A stretch of DNA of 49,783 bases from positions 1 through 49,783 of the forward strand of contig JADGQS010000008.1 of the NCBI GenBank assembly GCA_017881585.1, in the 5' to 3' direction. Below are positions 1 to 7,665 of the stretch, in pieces. The position numbers and the translations under genes were made by a program. The notes beneath the pieces are model-generated. The model worked only from the letters and a program-made list of their open reading frames with translations, searched no databases and was not told the origin of the DNA. The stretch is from Gemmatimonadaceae bacterium. Lineage in GTDB: Bacteria > Gemmatimonadota > Gemmatimonadetes > Gemmatimonadales > Gemmatimonadaceae. Each line of letters starts with the position of its first letter. The stretch's first letter is position 1.

Positions 1-819
1 TCGCTCCTCGTGACCACCGACTGGCTCGCGAAGAACCTCACGGATCGGTCGGTCGTGGTGCTCGTGGTCGACCGCACCGACTCCGCGTATCGCGCGGGTC
101 ACGTGCCCGGCGCGCGATTCGTGCCCTACGCGTCGTTCGGCCAGACGGTGAACGGCATTACTCTCGAGCTTCCGTCGTCCGACTCGCTGCGAAATCTTTT
201 CGAGTCCGTGGGCGTGTCGAACGCGACGCACGTCGTGCTCACCGGACGGCCGCTGATCGTCACCCGTGCGTTCTACACGCTCGACTACCTCGGGCTCACT
301 CATGTGTCGGCGCTCGACGGCGGATTCACGAAATGGAAACGCGAAGGCCGCGCGGTGGAGACCGCCGCGCCGTCCGGCGGGCGCGGGCACATCGCGCCGG
401 CGCCGCATCCCGAGATCGTCGCGGCGGCGCCGTGGGTGCTCGACCGGATCGGCAAGCCGGGCTATTCGTTCGTCGACACGCGAACGGACAGCGAGTACGT
501 CGGCACCGGCGCGCGCGGCGGGCTGAAGAGCACCGGCCATCTCGAAGGAGCGCGTCGTCTCGAATGGCAGACGGCGTTCACCGACACGAACGACTTTTCC
601 CCCAGGAGCATCGAGGAACTCGGCGCGCTCTGGCGCGAGCGCGTCGTCCCCGGCGACACCGTGATCGCGTACTGCTACATCGGCTACCGGGCGAGCGGCA
701 CGTATTTCATCTCGCGGCTGCTCGGCTACCCCGTGAAACTGTACGACGGATCGTACGACGAATGGGCGAAGCTGAAGTATCCGACCGTCACCACGCCGAC
801 CCCGCTCAGGAAACCCTGA
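1..819 (+). CDS. Two-domain rhodanese (thiosulfate sulfurtransferase-like), probably 5'-truncated by the window
   Basis: The protein has two tandem rhodanese domains, as in SseA-type thiosulfate or 3-mercaptopyruvate sulfurtransferases. The reading frame is open from base 1. A GTG at 10 could be a start, but the residues before it (S-L-L-V-T-T-D-W-L) already match the usual beginning of the mature domain, so an upstream start or signal peptide is probably cut off. The C-terminal domain keeps the active-site loop CYIGYR with the persulfide-forming Cys at about residue 222 (counted from the GTG). The N-terminal domain has no Cys at the equivalent place (VVLTGRP), which is the normal arrangement of one inactive and one active domain. 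Its last 14 bases overlap the end of the convergent fucosidase gene. The physiological sulfur donor cannot be told from sequence. Confidence 0.85.
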   Translation, partial: SLLVTTDWLAKNLTDRSVVVLVVDRTDSAYRAGHVPGARFVPYASFGQTVNGITLELPSSDSLRNLFESVGVSNATHVVLTGRPLIVTRAFYTLDYLGLTHVSALDGGFTKWKREGRAVETAAPSGGRGHIAPAPHPEIVAAAPWVLDRIGKPGYSFVDTRTDSEYVGTGARGGLKSTGHLEGARRLEWQTAFTDTNDFSPRSIEELGALWRERVVPGDTVIAYCYIGYRASGTYFISRLLGYPVKLYDGSYDEWAKLKYPTVTTPTPLRKP

Positions 820-2200
820 CTGGCGCCTCGAACTCGCACGCGAGCACGGAACACACGGGATCGCTCGCGTGATCGGAGAGTGAGACCACGACTCCGCCAT
901 CCACCTGCCTCACGGCGAGCGGGTGCCGGCTCGCATCGCCCATCATCCACGCGCGCCGCGGGAGCGCGCGAACGCCGGGGAGAAGCAGCTCTCGCGAGGA
1001 CGGCCACTCCGGAACGAAGCAGTAGAGCAGCTTGTCCTTGCGCGTCGCGCGATATCCGGCGTTCTCGAAGGGCGACGCGTCGGTGCCGCGAATCGCATCC
1101 GCGTGCACTCGCATCCACTCTCCAATGCCCTTTAAGCGGACGATGCTCTCGTTCGGCACGAGCCCTTCGCCCGTCGGCCCCACGTTGAGCAACAGGTTGC
1201 CGCCCTTCGACGCGGTCTCGACGAGCATGTTCACGAGTGTCGGCACGCTCTTGAAATTGTGGTCGGCGCGATTGTAGCCCCAGTTCCCGTTCATCGTCAC
1301 GCACGATTCCCAGTCGACGCCCGGAATACCGCGGTCCGGAATCTCCTGCTCGGGCGTGCTGAAGTCGCCGATCTCGGCGCGCGCGAGCTTTGCGTTCAGC
1401 CCGCTCGACTGTTTGGGAGCGACGCGGCTGTTGATGATCAGGTCGGGTGACAGCGCCCGGCACCTGTCGGCAAGTGCGAGTCCGAGTTCCCGCGTCCACG
1501 TGTTCTCCCACTCGCCGTCGAACCAGAGGACGCCGACGTCGCCGTAGTGCGTCAGCAGCTCCTGCACCTGTGAATGGAGATAGCCCACGTAGCGCTCGAA
1601 CCGCGCGCCGTTCACCGGACGCGTGTCGCGCTCCCAGTCGCGGCGCGGCAGGTAGTCCGGATGGTGCCAGTCCATGATCGAGTGGTACCAGCACGGACGC
1701 ACGCCGTGGCGGCGGCAGGCGTCGGCCACCATGCGCATGATGTCGCGCTTGTACGGAGTGTGCATCACGCTGAAATCCGTCTGCTTCGTGTCGAAGAGGC
1801 AGAATCCGTCGTGGTGCTTCGTCGTGATCACGAGGTACTTCGCGCCGGCGTCCGCGGCGAGCGAGGCGAGACGGTCGGCATCGAACTCGGTGGGATTGAA
1901 TCGTCCCAGCAGCTTCTCGTACTCGTCGATCGGGATTTTCGCGTTGTTGCGGATCCACTCCGCGTAATCGGTGCGGCCGCTCCACTCGCCGGCGAGCACC
2001 GAGTAGAGGCCCCAGTGCACGAACATCCCGAAGCGCGCCTCGCGCCACCACACCATGCGATTCCTCTTGGCGCCGGCCTGCGTTCCCTGATCGAAGATGT
2101 TGATGCGCGAAAGGCCGGCGGCGCCGAGCGCGAACGCGCCCGTGGTGCGCAGGAACTCGCGGCGGTCGCTCGGGCGGCGGTTTTCGCGATCGTTCGTCAT
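806..2200 (-). CDS. Tat-exported alpha-L-fucosidase, GH29 family
   Basis: GH29 enzymes remove alpha-linked L-fucose from glycans by a retaining mechanism. The start at 2200 forms an ATGA overlap with the stop of the IclR gene and gives 464 residues. The N-terminus carries a twin-arginine signal (SDRREFLRTTGAF, residues 11-23) followed by an Ala/Gly-rich hydrophobic stretch, so export by the Tat system is likely. The barrel shows typical GH29 motifs: the WWREARFGMFVHWGLYS block (residues 51-67), TTKHHDGF (127-133) and LWFDGEW, in which Asp228 is the expected nucleophile. It is the last gene of the permease-sox-iclR transcription unit. No other glycan-degrading gene lies next to it, so the link with an N-methyl amino acid oxidase is unexplained. 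Function is well supported by motifs; the substrate is inferred. Confidence 0.9.
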   Translation of the reverse strand: MTNDRENRRPSDRREFLRTTGAFALGAAGLSRINIFDQGTQAGAKRNRMVWWREARFGMFVHWGLYSVLAGEWSGRTDYAEWIRNNAKIPIDEYEKLLGRFNPTEFDADRLASLAADAGAKYLVITTKHHDGFCLFDTKQTDFSVMHTPYKRDIMRMVADACRRHGVRPCWYHSIMDWHHPDYLPRRDWERDTRPVNGARFERYVGYLHSQVQELLTHYGDVGVLWFDGEWENTWTRELGLALADRCRALSPDLIINSRVAPKQSSGLNAKLARAEIGDFSTPEQEIPDRGIPGVDWESCVTMNGNWGYNRADHNFKSVPTLVNMLVETASKGGNLLLNVGPTGEGLVPNESIVRLKGIGEWMRVHADAIRGTDASPFENAGYRATRKDKLLYCFVPEWPSSRELLLPGVRALPRRAWMMGDASRHPLAVRQVDGGVVVSLSDHASDPVCSVLACEFEAPVRVS

Positions 2201-2967
2201 TCGCCGCTCATCGTGCGGCGCGGATAGGCGCCAGCGTATCCGAGCGAGCGCGAGACGTCCTCCCCGGCCACGACGAGGATCTCGCCAAGTTCCGGGAGGC
2301 GCGCGCGGGTGACACGCGAGCGCGGCCCGCCGAGCGTGAGCGCCCCCTCGACTTCCTCCCGGTGGTTGAAGATCGGCACCGCCGCGCCCCATACGTCATC
2401 CATGAACTCCCCGCGAACCGTGGCATAGCCGCGGGCGCGGAGCTGCTTCAATTCGTGCCGGAGCGCGGACAGCGTGGTGATGGTCGCCGGCGTGTATCGC
2501 TTCAGCGGCTTCTTCAGAAGCTTCATCCCGTCTTTCTCTGGACGCCAGGCCAGCAGCGCCTTGCCGCCGGCTGACGCGTGCAGCGGCCAGTACCGGCCCA
2601 CGAGACCCTTCGCTACCACACGCTGCGCACTCTCAGAATGCAGCACGGCGATGCCCTCTCCATCGATGAGCAGCAGGAGGGTCGCGGTCTCACCCGTTTG
2701 CTGGCTGAGCTGCCGCAACACCGGCTGCGCGATCCGCTGCAACGAAGTCGAGTGCTGGGCCAGTTCTCCCAGTGCGGCCAGCCTGATGCCAAGGCGGTAC
2801 AGCCCCGTCTCGTGGTCCTGATCGAGAAACCCGGCCTTTTCGATCTGGGACATCAGCCGGTACGTGGTGCTGCGAGGCCGGCGCAGCAATGCCGCCGCGT
2901 CGAGGACGGAGAGTTCGGTCCGTTCGCGCGAGAACAGCGAGAGGATCTGGTCGAGTTGCTTGAGCAT
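2197..2967 (-). CDS. IclR-family transcriptional regulator
   Basis: The protein has an N-terminal winged helix-turn-helix (ELSVLDAAALLRRPRSTTYR region, about residues 17-36) and a C-terminal GAF-like effector domain containing the family signature around ASAGGKALLAW. I chose the ATG at 2967 (256 residues) because it starts just after the soxB stop at 2987. A longer in-frame start at 3036 would run into soxB and adds only a low-complexity tail without family similarity. IclR proteins usually control catabolic operons and respond to a small carboxylate or amino acid. Its place inside the operon, between soxB and the fucosidase gene, suggests autoregulation of the whole unit, with the CGTCTC repeats near 9152-9168 as a possible operator. 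That link is inference. Confidence 0.85.
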   Translation of the reverse strand: MLKQLDQILSLFSRERTELSVLDAAALLRRPRSTTYRLMSQIEKAGFLDQDHETGLYRLGIRLAALGELAQHSTSLQRIAQPVLRQLSQQTGETATLLLLIDGEGIAVLHSESAQRVVAKGLVGRYWPLHASAGGKALLAWRPEKDGMKLLKKPLKRYTPATITTLSALRHELKQLRARGYATVRGEFMDDVWGAAVPIFNHREEVEGALTLGGPRSRVTRARLPELGEILVVAGEDVSRSLGYAGAYPRRTMSGE

Positions 2968-2986
2968 TCCTGGCGTCGTTCTCTTC

Positions 2987-4195
2987 TTAATGTGTGCCGG
3001 CCGAGGCCCGTTCGGAGACGCAGCGATCCAGCGCAAAACGATCCAGTCCGAGCGGCGCGATGATCTCCGGTACGCGCTTCGTCGCGACGAGTTCCGCCAT
3101 CGCCTTGCCGCCGATTGGAATCGCCTTGAACCCCCAAGTCCCCCAGCCGGTCGACAGATAGAACCCGTCGATGGGCGTCGGGCCCAGCAGCGGCGAATAG
3201 TCCGGCGTCATGTCGCAGATCCCGGTCCATTGGCGGAGCAGGCGGAGCTTTGCCATGAATGGGAACAGGTCGATGGCGCGCGCCGCAGTCGAAGCCGCGA
3301 AGGTGAAAGTGGAACGCGTCGAGTAGCTCGTGTACGGGTCGATCTCCGCTCCCACCAGCATCTCGCCCCGCGCGCTCTGCGAAACGTAGATGTGCAGGTC
3401 GGCGGAGGCGACGACGCGGTCGAGCACCGGCTGGTACGACTGCGTGACGAAGGCCTGCAGCGGATGGGTGATGATCGGGATCTTCAGCCCGACCATGTCG
3501 GTGATCTGCGTGACGTAGCCGCCGACGGCGCTCACCACCGCCCCGGCGCTGATCACGCCGCTCGGCGTCCGGACGCCGGTGCAGCGACCTTTCTCCATGA
3601 CCATCCCCGTCACGGGCACGCCCTGGTGCACCTGCACTCCCAGGCGTGAGGCGGCGGTCGCATAACCCCATACGACTGCGTCGTGCCGGATGATCCCGCC
3701 CGGCAAGTGATACGCCGCGCCCCAGATCGGGCGTCGGCCGCCGCACGACATGTCCAGTTGCGGACAGACTTCATGGACCTCGGCCGCGTTCAGGTAGACC
3801 GTGTCGACGTCGTACACCTGGTTCTGCAGCGCTCGTTCGCGCTGGCTGTTCGCCTGCGCCTCCGAGTGCGCCATCCACAGGAGCCCGCGTTCGGAGCGGA
3901 GCGTGTGGTAGTCGAGCTCGGCGGAGAGCGTGCGGTACAGGTCGAAACTCGCCTTGTAGAACTTGATCGTCTCCGGCGTCTTGTAGTTCGCCCGCAGCAC
4001 GGTCGTGTTGCGCCCCGTGCCGCCGGAGCCGATGTACGAGCGTTCGAGCACCGCGACGTTCCGCACACCGTGATCCTTGGCGAGGTAGTAGGCCGTCGCC
4101 AGCCCATGTCCGCCTCCGCCGATCACGATGACATCGTAGTGCGATGCCAGCGTGCGCTCGGGCAGGTGGACGTCGCGTGAAAGAAGTCCGGGCAT
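2987..4195 (-). CDS. soxB: Sarcosine oxidase beta-subunit family flavoprotein
   Basis: This is the catalytic FAD subunit of heterotetrameric sarcosine oxidases, which oxidatively remove the N-methyl group of sarcosine or a related secondary amine. The Rossmann motif GGGGHG lies at about residues 26-31, followed by GGTGRNTT (58-65), a family hallmark near the flavin. His171 in RHDAVVWG lies at nearly the same position as the covalent-FMN histidine of characterised enzymes (His173 by my recollection). The DMTPDYSPLLGPTPIDGFY and GWGTWGFKAIP segments near the C-terminus are typical of the SoxB/DadA fold. Length (402 residues) is normal. Its ATG follows the soxG stop with no gap, so the two are surely co-translated. 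The gene order here is soxD-A-G-B rather than the common B-D-A-G. The true substrate is uncertain. Confidence 0.88.
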   Translation of the reverse strand: MPGLLSRDVHLPERTLASHYDVIVIGGGGHGLATAYYLAKDHGVRNVAVLERSYIGSGGTGRNTTVLRANYKTPETIKFYKASFDLYRTLSAELDYHTLRSERGLLWMAHSEAQANSQRERALQNQVYDVDTVYLNAAEVHEVCPQLDMSCGGRRPIWGAAYHLPGGIIRHDAVVWGYATAASRLGVQVHQGVPVTGMVMEKGRCTGVRTPSGVISAGAVVSAVGGYVTQITDMVGLKIPIITHPLQAFVTQSYQPVLDRVVASADLHIYVSQSARGEMLVGAEIDPYTSYSTRSTFTFAASTAARAIDLFPFMAKLRLLRQWTGICDMTPDYSPLLGPTPIDGFYLSTGWGTWGFKAIPIGGKAMAELVATKRVPEIIAPLGLDRFALDRCVSERASAGTH

Positions 4196-4669
4196 CTACG
4201 CGAGCCTCAGCGCGGCACCGTCAGTCCGGCCGCGGCACACGTCCTGGAGGCGGGAAGCGACGTGGTGCCGAAGTGTAGAGGGCACGAACAGCTCGATGTA
4301 TCCATCGCAGGCCATGATCTTCGCGCTCCCTCCGGCGACCGCGCCCTGCAGGAACGCCGGGCGGCGCGCGGGAAGCGGCACCGTCGAGAGCTGCGCGAAT
4401 ACGTTGTCGGCCTCGTCTCCGCGAAGCGTGAACGCGCACCAGCCGTCGCTCTGGTCGATGACGAGCGCATCGGGCTCGGCGGCCGCGAAGTGTTCCGTGG
4501 CCCGGCGTTCGGTCACGCCGGCGAGCTCCGGCGTCGCCGCCACGAGCAGCAACTCGTCGGGAGCCACCCGGCACCGGTGTGTCCCCGGCTGCACGGGCAG
4601 CGTATCGAGCGCCTGCGGACTGGCGAAACACGCGACGACCGCGGCGTGTGCGCGTTCGATGCTAAGCAC
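4196..4669 (-). CDS. soxG: Sarcosine oxidase gamma-subunit-like protein
   Basis: I place the start at a GTG at 4669, overlapping the soxA stop by 8 bases. It is preceded by a purine-rich AAGGGGGAA stretch that can serve as ribosome binding site. The product is 157 residues. Similarity is to the weakly conserved SoxG family, whose fold resembles the GcvT/YgfZ folate-binding proteins; the segment LSTVPLPARRPAFLQGAVAG and the following DGYIELFVPS strand fit that fold. Identification rests largely on context: it sits exactly where soxG belongs, between soxA and soxB, and has the right size. In characterised enzymes the gamma subunit is needed for assembly of the heterotetramer and carries no cofactor. 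A longer open frame up to 4771 exists, but it is antiparallel-looking Arg-rich sequence inside soxA. Confidence 0.75.
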   Translation of the reverse strand: MLSIERAHAAVVACFASPQALDTLPVQPGTHRCRVAPDELLLVAATPELAGVTERRATEHFAAAEPDALVIDQSDGWCAFTLRGDEADNVFAQLSTVPLPARRPAFLQGAVAGGSAKIMACDGYIELFVPSTLRHHVASRLQDVCRGRTDGAALRLA

Positions 4670-7358
4670 GAAGCCGTTCCCCCTTGGGATCGTAGAACGG
4701 GCCCTTGGTGACGACTCCCTCCGTGTGGCCGATCGTGTCGCGCGCCATGACGCGCGACGGCGGTGCGCCATCGGGATGCCGGACCCACCCGAGTGCGACG
4801 CCGCAGTCCAGCGCCGGCGACCAGCGCGACGACGTGACGTTGCCGACGTGCGCCCCGTCGGCGAACAGTTGCGCGCCTTCCTCGGGCGCCCGCGCCCCGG
4901 CGAACGTCATCGGAAGGAGCGAACGCTCGCGGGGAAGCTTCGCGATTCGCTCGAGAGCGGTGCGCCCGACGAAGTCCGGCTTGCTCATCTTGACCGCGAA
5001 GTCGAGTCCGACCTTCGATGGCGTCGTGTCGAAATCCGTGTCTTGGCCGATCAGGATGTGCCCCTTCTCGAGGCGGAGGAGCTTGAGCGCGTCGAGGCCG
5101 TGCGGCAGCATGTCGAACTCGCGGCCGGCGTCCAGCAGGGAATCCCAGAGTGCCTCAGATTGCCGGCTTGCGTGGTGCAGCTCGAAGCTGAGCTCACCCA
5201 CGAACGCCACGCGAATCACGAGGCAGTTTACTCCGGCGACGACCATCTCGCGCAGCCCGCCGTAGGGAATCGCCTGCGCGTCGCAGGCGTCGCTCGACAG
5301 CCGGCTCAGGAGCTCGCGCGCTCGCGGGCCGGCGACGTTGATCGCGCTGCGCGATGCCGTCACGTTGGCGATGTGCACCGTGAGCCCCCGCTCGTCGGTC
5401 CAGTCGCGGAGCCATGACTCGGCGCCGTCGCCGCCGCTCGACGTGAACGTGACGTAGTATGAGCCGTCGCCGAGCTTGCAGACCATGCCGTCGTCGAGCA
5501 GGTACCCCGCCTCGTTCAGCAGCAGCGTGTACCGGCTGCGCCAGGGCTTGAGGTCGCCGACGTGGCAGGGATAGATGTGCTCGAGGAGGGCCGTCGCGTC
5601 CGGGCCGGCGACGCGATACTTCCCGAGGGTCGAGACGTCCATCACGCTGACGCGCTCGCGCACGGCCCGGTACTCCTGCGCGACGTCTCCGTAGTTGGAG
5701 GGTCGCTTCCAGGTGCCCGCCCAATCCATCAATGCCCCGCTAGCCACGTGCCGCTCGTGCAGCGACGTGTGATGTTCCAGCGGCACGCGCGCGCCGGCGG
5801 CAAGATCCTCGAGCCGAACGGTTCGCGCCGGCGGGCGCGCCCTCGTGGGCGATCCGGTCCAGGAACCCGGCGAGCGCTGGCGGACGAATGCCTTCAGGTG
5901 CGCGTGACAGAGCGCGCCCTGGCACGCACCCATGGTGACCGTGGAATAGCGCTTGAGCAACTCCGTCGAACGGTAGCCCTCGTCCCACGCGTGCTCGAAC
6001 TCCTCCACGGCGACGTCCTCGCACAGGCACACGAATCCCTCGGCCGATCCGAGCTGCGGAGCACTCGACTGGCTGCTCGCGGCCGCCGGCTCCGGCACGG
6101 CGGCGCCCGCCGTTCGCCGTCCGTCATCCTCGGCCTCCTCCGCACTGCAGCCCGGGCGCGCGACGTCGCCCGCGCCGAGGACCGCCTCGAACTCCGCCTG
6201 ACGCAACAGTCCGTCACGTGGTTCGAGTCCGAGCGACAGCACGAGCGCGTCGCACCGCAGCGTGCGGCGACGGCCGGCCGCTTCGACGACCACCGAGCGC
6301 AACGCGCCGCTGCCCGATGCCTCGACGACGGTTCCATCGGCGATGACTTCGATGCCCGCCGGCACGCCGCTGGCGAGCGAGGCTGGTACGACCGCGGCGA
6401 CGACCGCACCGCCTCCCTGCCGAGTGACGTTTCGATGCAGCACGTCCAAGTGCAGCAGGCCTTCGGCCGTGTTCGTTGCGACGACGATGGCCCGCCCCGG
6501 CGAGAGCCCGTGAACGCCGGCCAGCCGGGACGCGCCCCGGCCGAGCCAGACGCCGGGCAGGTCGTTGCCGGGGAAGACCGCGTGCCGCTCGACCGCTCCG
6601 GTGGCGACGACGATGCGAGCCGGATGCACCAGATGGAGGAAATCGGCGTCGATGACGGGCACGAGCGGCCCTTCGAAGATTCCGAACGCGGTTGCCCGCT
6701 CGAGAATGCTCGCCGAGGCGTGGCGCGCGAACGCGTCTCGCAGCACGCCGATGCGATCGCGCAGCGCTCCCGGCGCGATGCGCTCGCCGATCGCTCCTTC
6801 GTCGACGAGCAGCACCCGTTCGCCCCCGTCCGCGGCCGCCAGCGCCGCCGCCAGCCCGGCGATGCCGCCGCCGATGACGAGGACGTCCGGGTGGTGGTTC
6901 AGCCGCTCCTTGGCCGACTCCGACGGCTCGCGCGGCACGGGCCCGAGGCCGGCGATGCGCCGGATCACGCGCTCGGCGATCGGGAACAGCCAGCGGGGAC
7001 GGATCATCGACTTGTAATAGAACCCGACGGGCATGAGCCACCGCAGGCGCCAGAGTATCGACAGCGCGTCCCGGTCGGCCGACGGCCAGCCGGCTCCGCG
7101 CGCGACCCGCCGGACGCTCGCTGCCGGCGTGACGCACGTGCGGACCGCGGGCTCTCCGTCCACGGTCATGAGGCAGTTCGGACAGTCGCCCGAGAGGCAG
7201 TAGAGACTGCGGCGCCGATGGTACTTGAATGAACGAGAGAAAGTGCGCACTCCCGCGCGAAAGAGCGCGGACGCGATCGTGTCGTCCGCGCCGGAGGGAA
7301 TCGTGCGGCCCTCGAACTCGAACGACGCGCCGGCGGAGCGGGGCTCAGCCGTGGCCAT
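4662..7358 (-). CDS. soxA: Sarcosine oxidase alpha-subunit family protein with extra iron-sulfur-type cysteines
   Basis: At 898 residues this has the full SoxA layout. It begins with a ferredoxin-like domain (about 1-85) with C54-x4-C59-x2-C62-x12-C75, followed by a pyridine-nucleotide-disulfide oxidoreductase module with GGGIAG at 163-168. A C-terminal aminomethyltransferase (GcvT-like) half follows, ending in EDGA-type beta strands; it is expected to pass the oxidised methyl group to tetrahydrofolate. Between the last two lies a BFD-like segment with CLCED and, further on, MGACQGALC, another four-cysteine arrangement suggesting a second [2Fe-2S] site. As far as I recall, the crystallised heterotetrameric sarcosine oxidases lack these clusters, so electron transfer to something other than oxygen is possible. 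Start at 7358 overlaps soxD by 14 bases. Confidence 0.88.
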   Translation of the reverse strand: MATAEPRSAGASFEFEGRTIPSGADDTIASALFRAGVRTFSRSFKYHRRRSLYCLSGDCPNCLMTVDGEPAVRTCVTPAASVRRVARGAGWPSADRDALSILWRLRWLMPVGFYYKSMIRPRWLFPIAERVIRRIAGLGPVPREPSESAKERLNHHPDVLVIGGGIAGLAAALAAADGGERVLLVDEGAIGERIAPGALRDRIGVLRDAFARHASASILERATAFGIFEGPLVPVIDADFLHLVHPARIVVATGAVERHAVFPGNDLPGVWLGRGASRLAGVHGLSPGRAIVVATNTAEGLLHLDVLHRNVTRQGGGAVVAAVVPASLASGVPAGIEVIADGTVVEASGSGALRSVVVEAAGRRRTLRCDALVLSLGLEPRDGLLRQAEFEAVLGAGDVARPGCSAEEAEDDGRRTAGAAVPEPAAASSQSSAPQLGSAEGFVCLCEDVAVEEFEHAWDEGYRSTELLKRYSTVTMGACQGALCHAHLKAFVRQRSPGSWTGSPTRARPPARTVRLEDLAAGARVPLEHHTSLHERHVASGALMDWAGTWKRPSNYGDVAQEYRAVRERVSVMDVSTLGKYRVAGPDATALLEHIYPCHVGDLKPWRSRYTLLLNEAGYLLDDGMVCKLGDGSYYVTFTSSGGDGAESWLRDWTDERGLTVHIANVTASRSAINVAGPRARELLSRLSSDACDAQAIPYGGLREMVVAGVNCLVIRVAFVGELSFELHHASRQSEALWDSLLDAGREFDMLPHGLDALKLLRLEKGHILIGQDTDFDTTPSKVGLDFAVKMSKPDFVGRTALERIAKLPRERSLLPMTFAGARAPEEGAQLFADGAHVGNVTSSRWSPALDCGVALGWVRHPDGAPPSRVMARDTIGHTEGVVTKGPFYDPKGERLRA

Positions 7359-7599
7359 GGAACACGTTGGTGCGCGTGTCGCGTTCGGTGACGAGCCACC
7401 GGCGGCAGCCCGCGTGATGGAACCAGCGTTCGCTCTGCACGCCGGCGACGTTCGTCCGCAGCCAGACGCGCTCGAAGTCCGCCCTGAGCGCGTCGACGCC
7501 GGGCGCGGCGGGCGTCGCGCGCGGAACCGGCTCTCCGCCGAACCAGAACTCCGTGGTGTAGCGGGGGCCGCAGTTGGGGCAGGTGAGCTTGAGCGTCAT
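7345..7599 (-). CDS. soxD: Sarcosine oxidase delta-subunit family zinc protein
   Basis: This small subunit (84 residues) binds structural zinc in heterotetrameric sarcosine oxidases. The N-terminal CPNCG (Cys7 and Cys10) and the later WFHHAGCRRW segment supply the Cys/His zinc ligands and are diagnostic of SoxD. The ATG at 7599 is preceded by GGAG eight bases upstream, and it is better than the upstream in-frame ATG at 7620, which adds seven residues with no family match. It overlaps soxA by 14 bases and follows the permease gene by 66 bases. It is therefore the first enzyme gene of the operon. Confidence 0.88.
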   Translation of the reverse strand: MTLKLTCPNCGPRYTTEFWFGGEPVPRATPAAPGVDALRADFERVWLRTNVAGVQSERWFHHAGCRRWLVTERDTRTNVFHGHG

Positions 7600-7665
7600 G
7601 TCAGCGCTCCGTGTTCGCAAGTCTCATTTCGTGAGGCATGTTCTCACAAAACATACAAGCGGCGG

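Noticed and set aside
2968-3036. Longer IclR start at 3036
   Set aside because: It would overlap soxB by 50 bases and adds residues without family similarity; the ATG at 2967 fits the spacing.
5562-7232. Open frame of more than 550 codons antisense to soxA
   Set aside because: Same reason; soxA on the other strand has a complete domain order and conserved cysteines.
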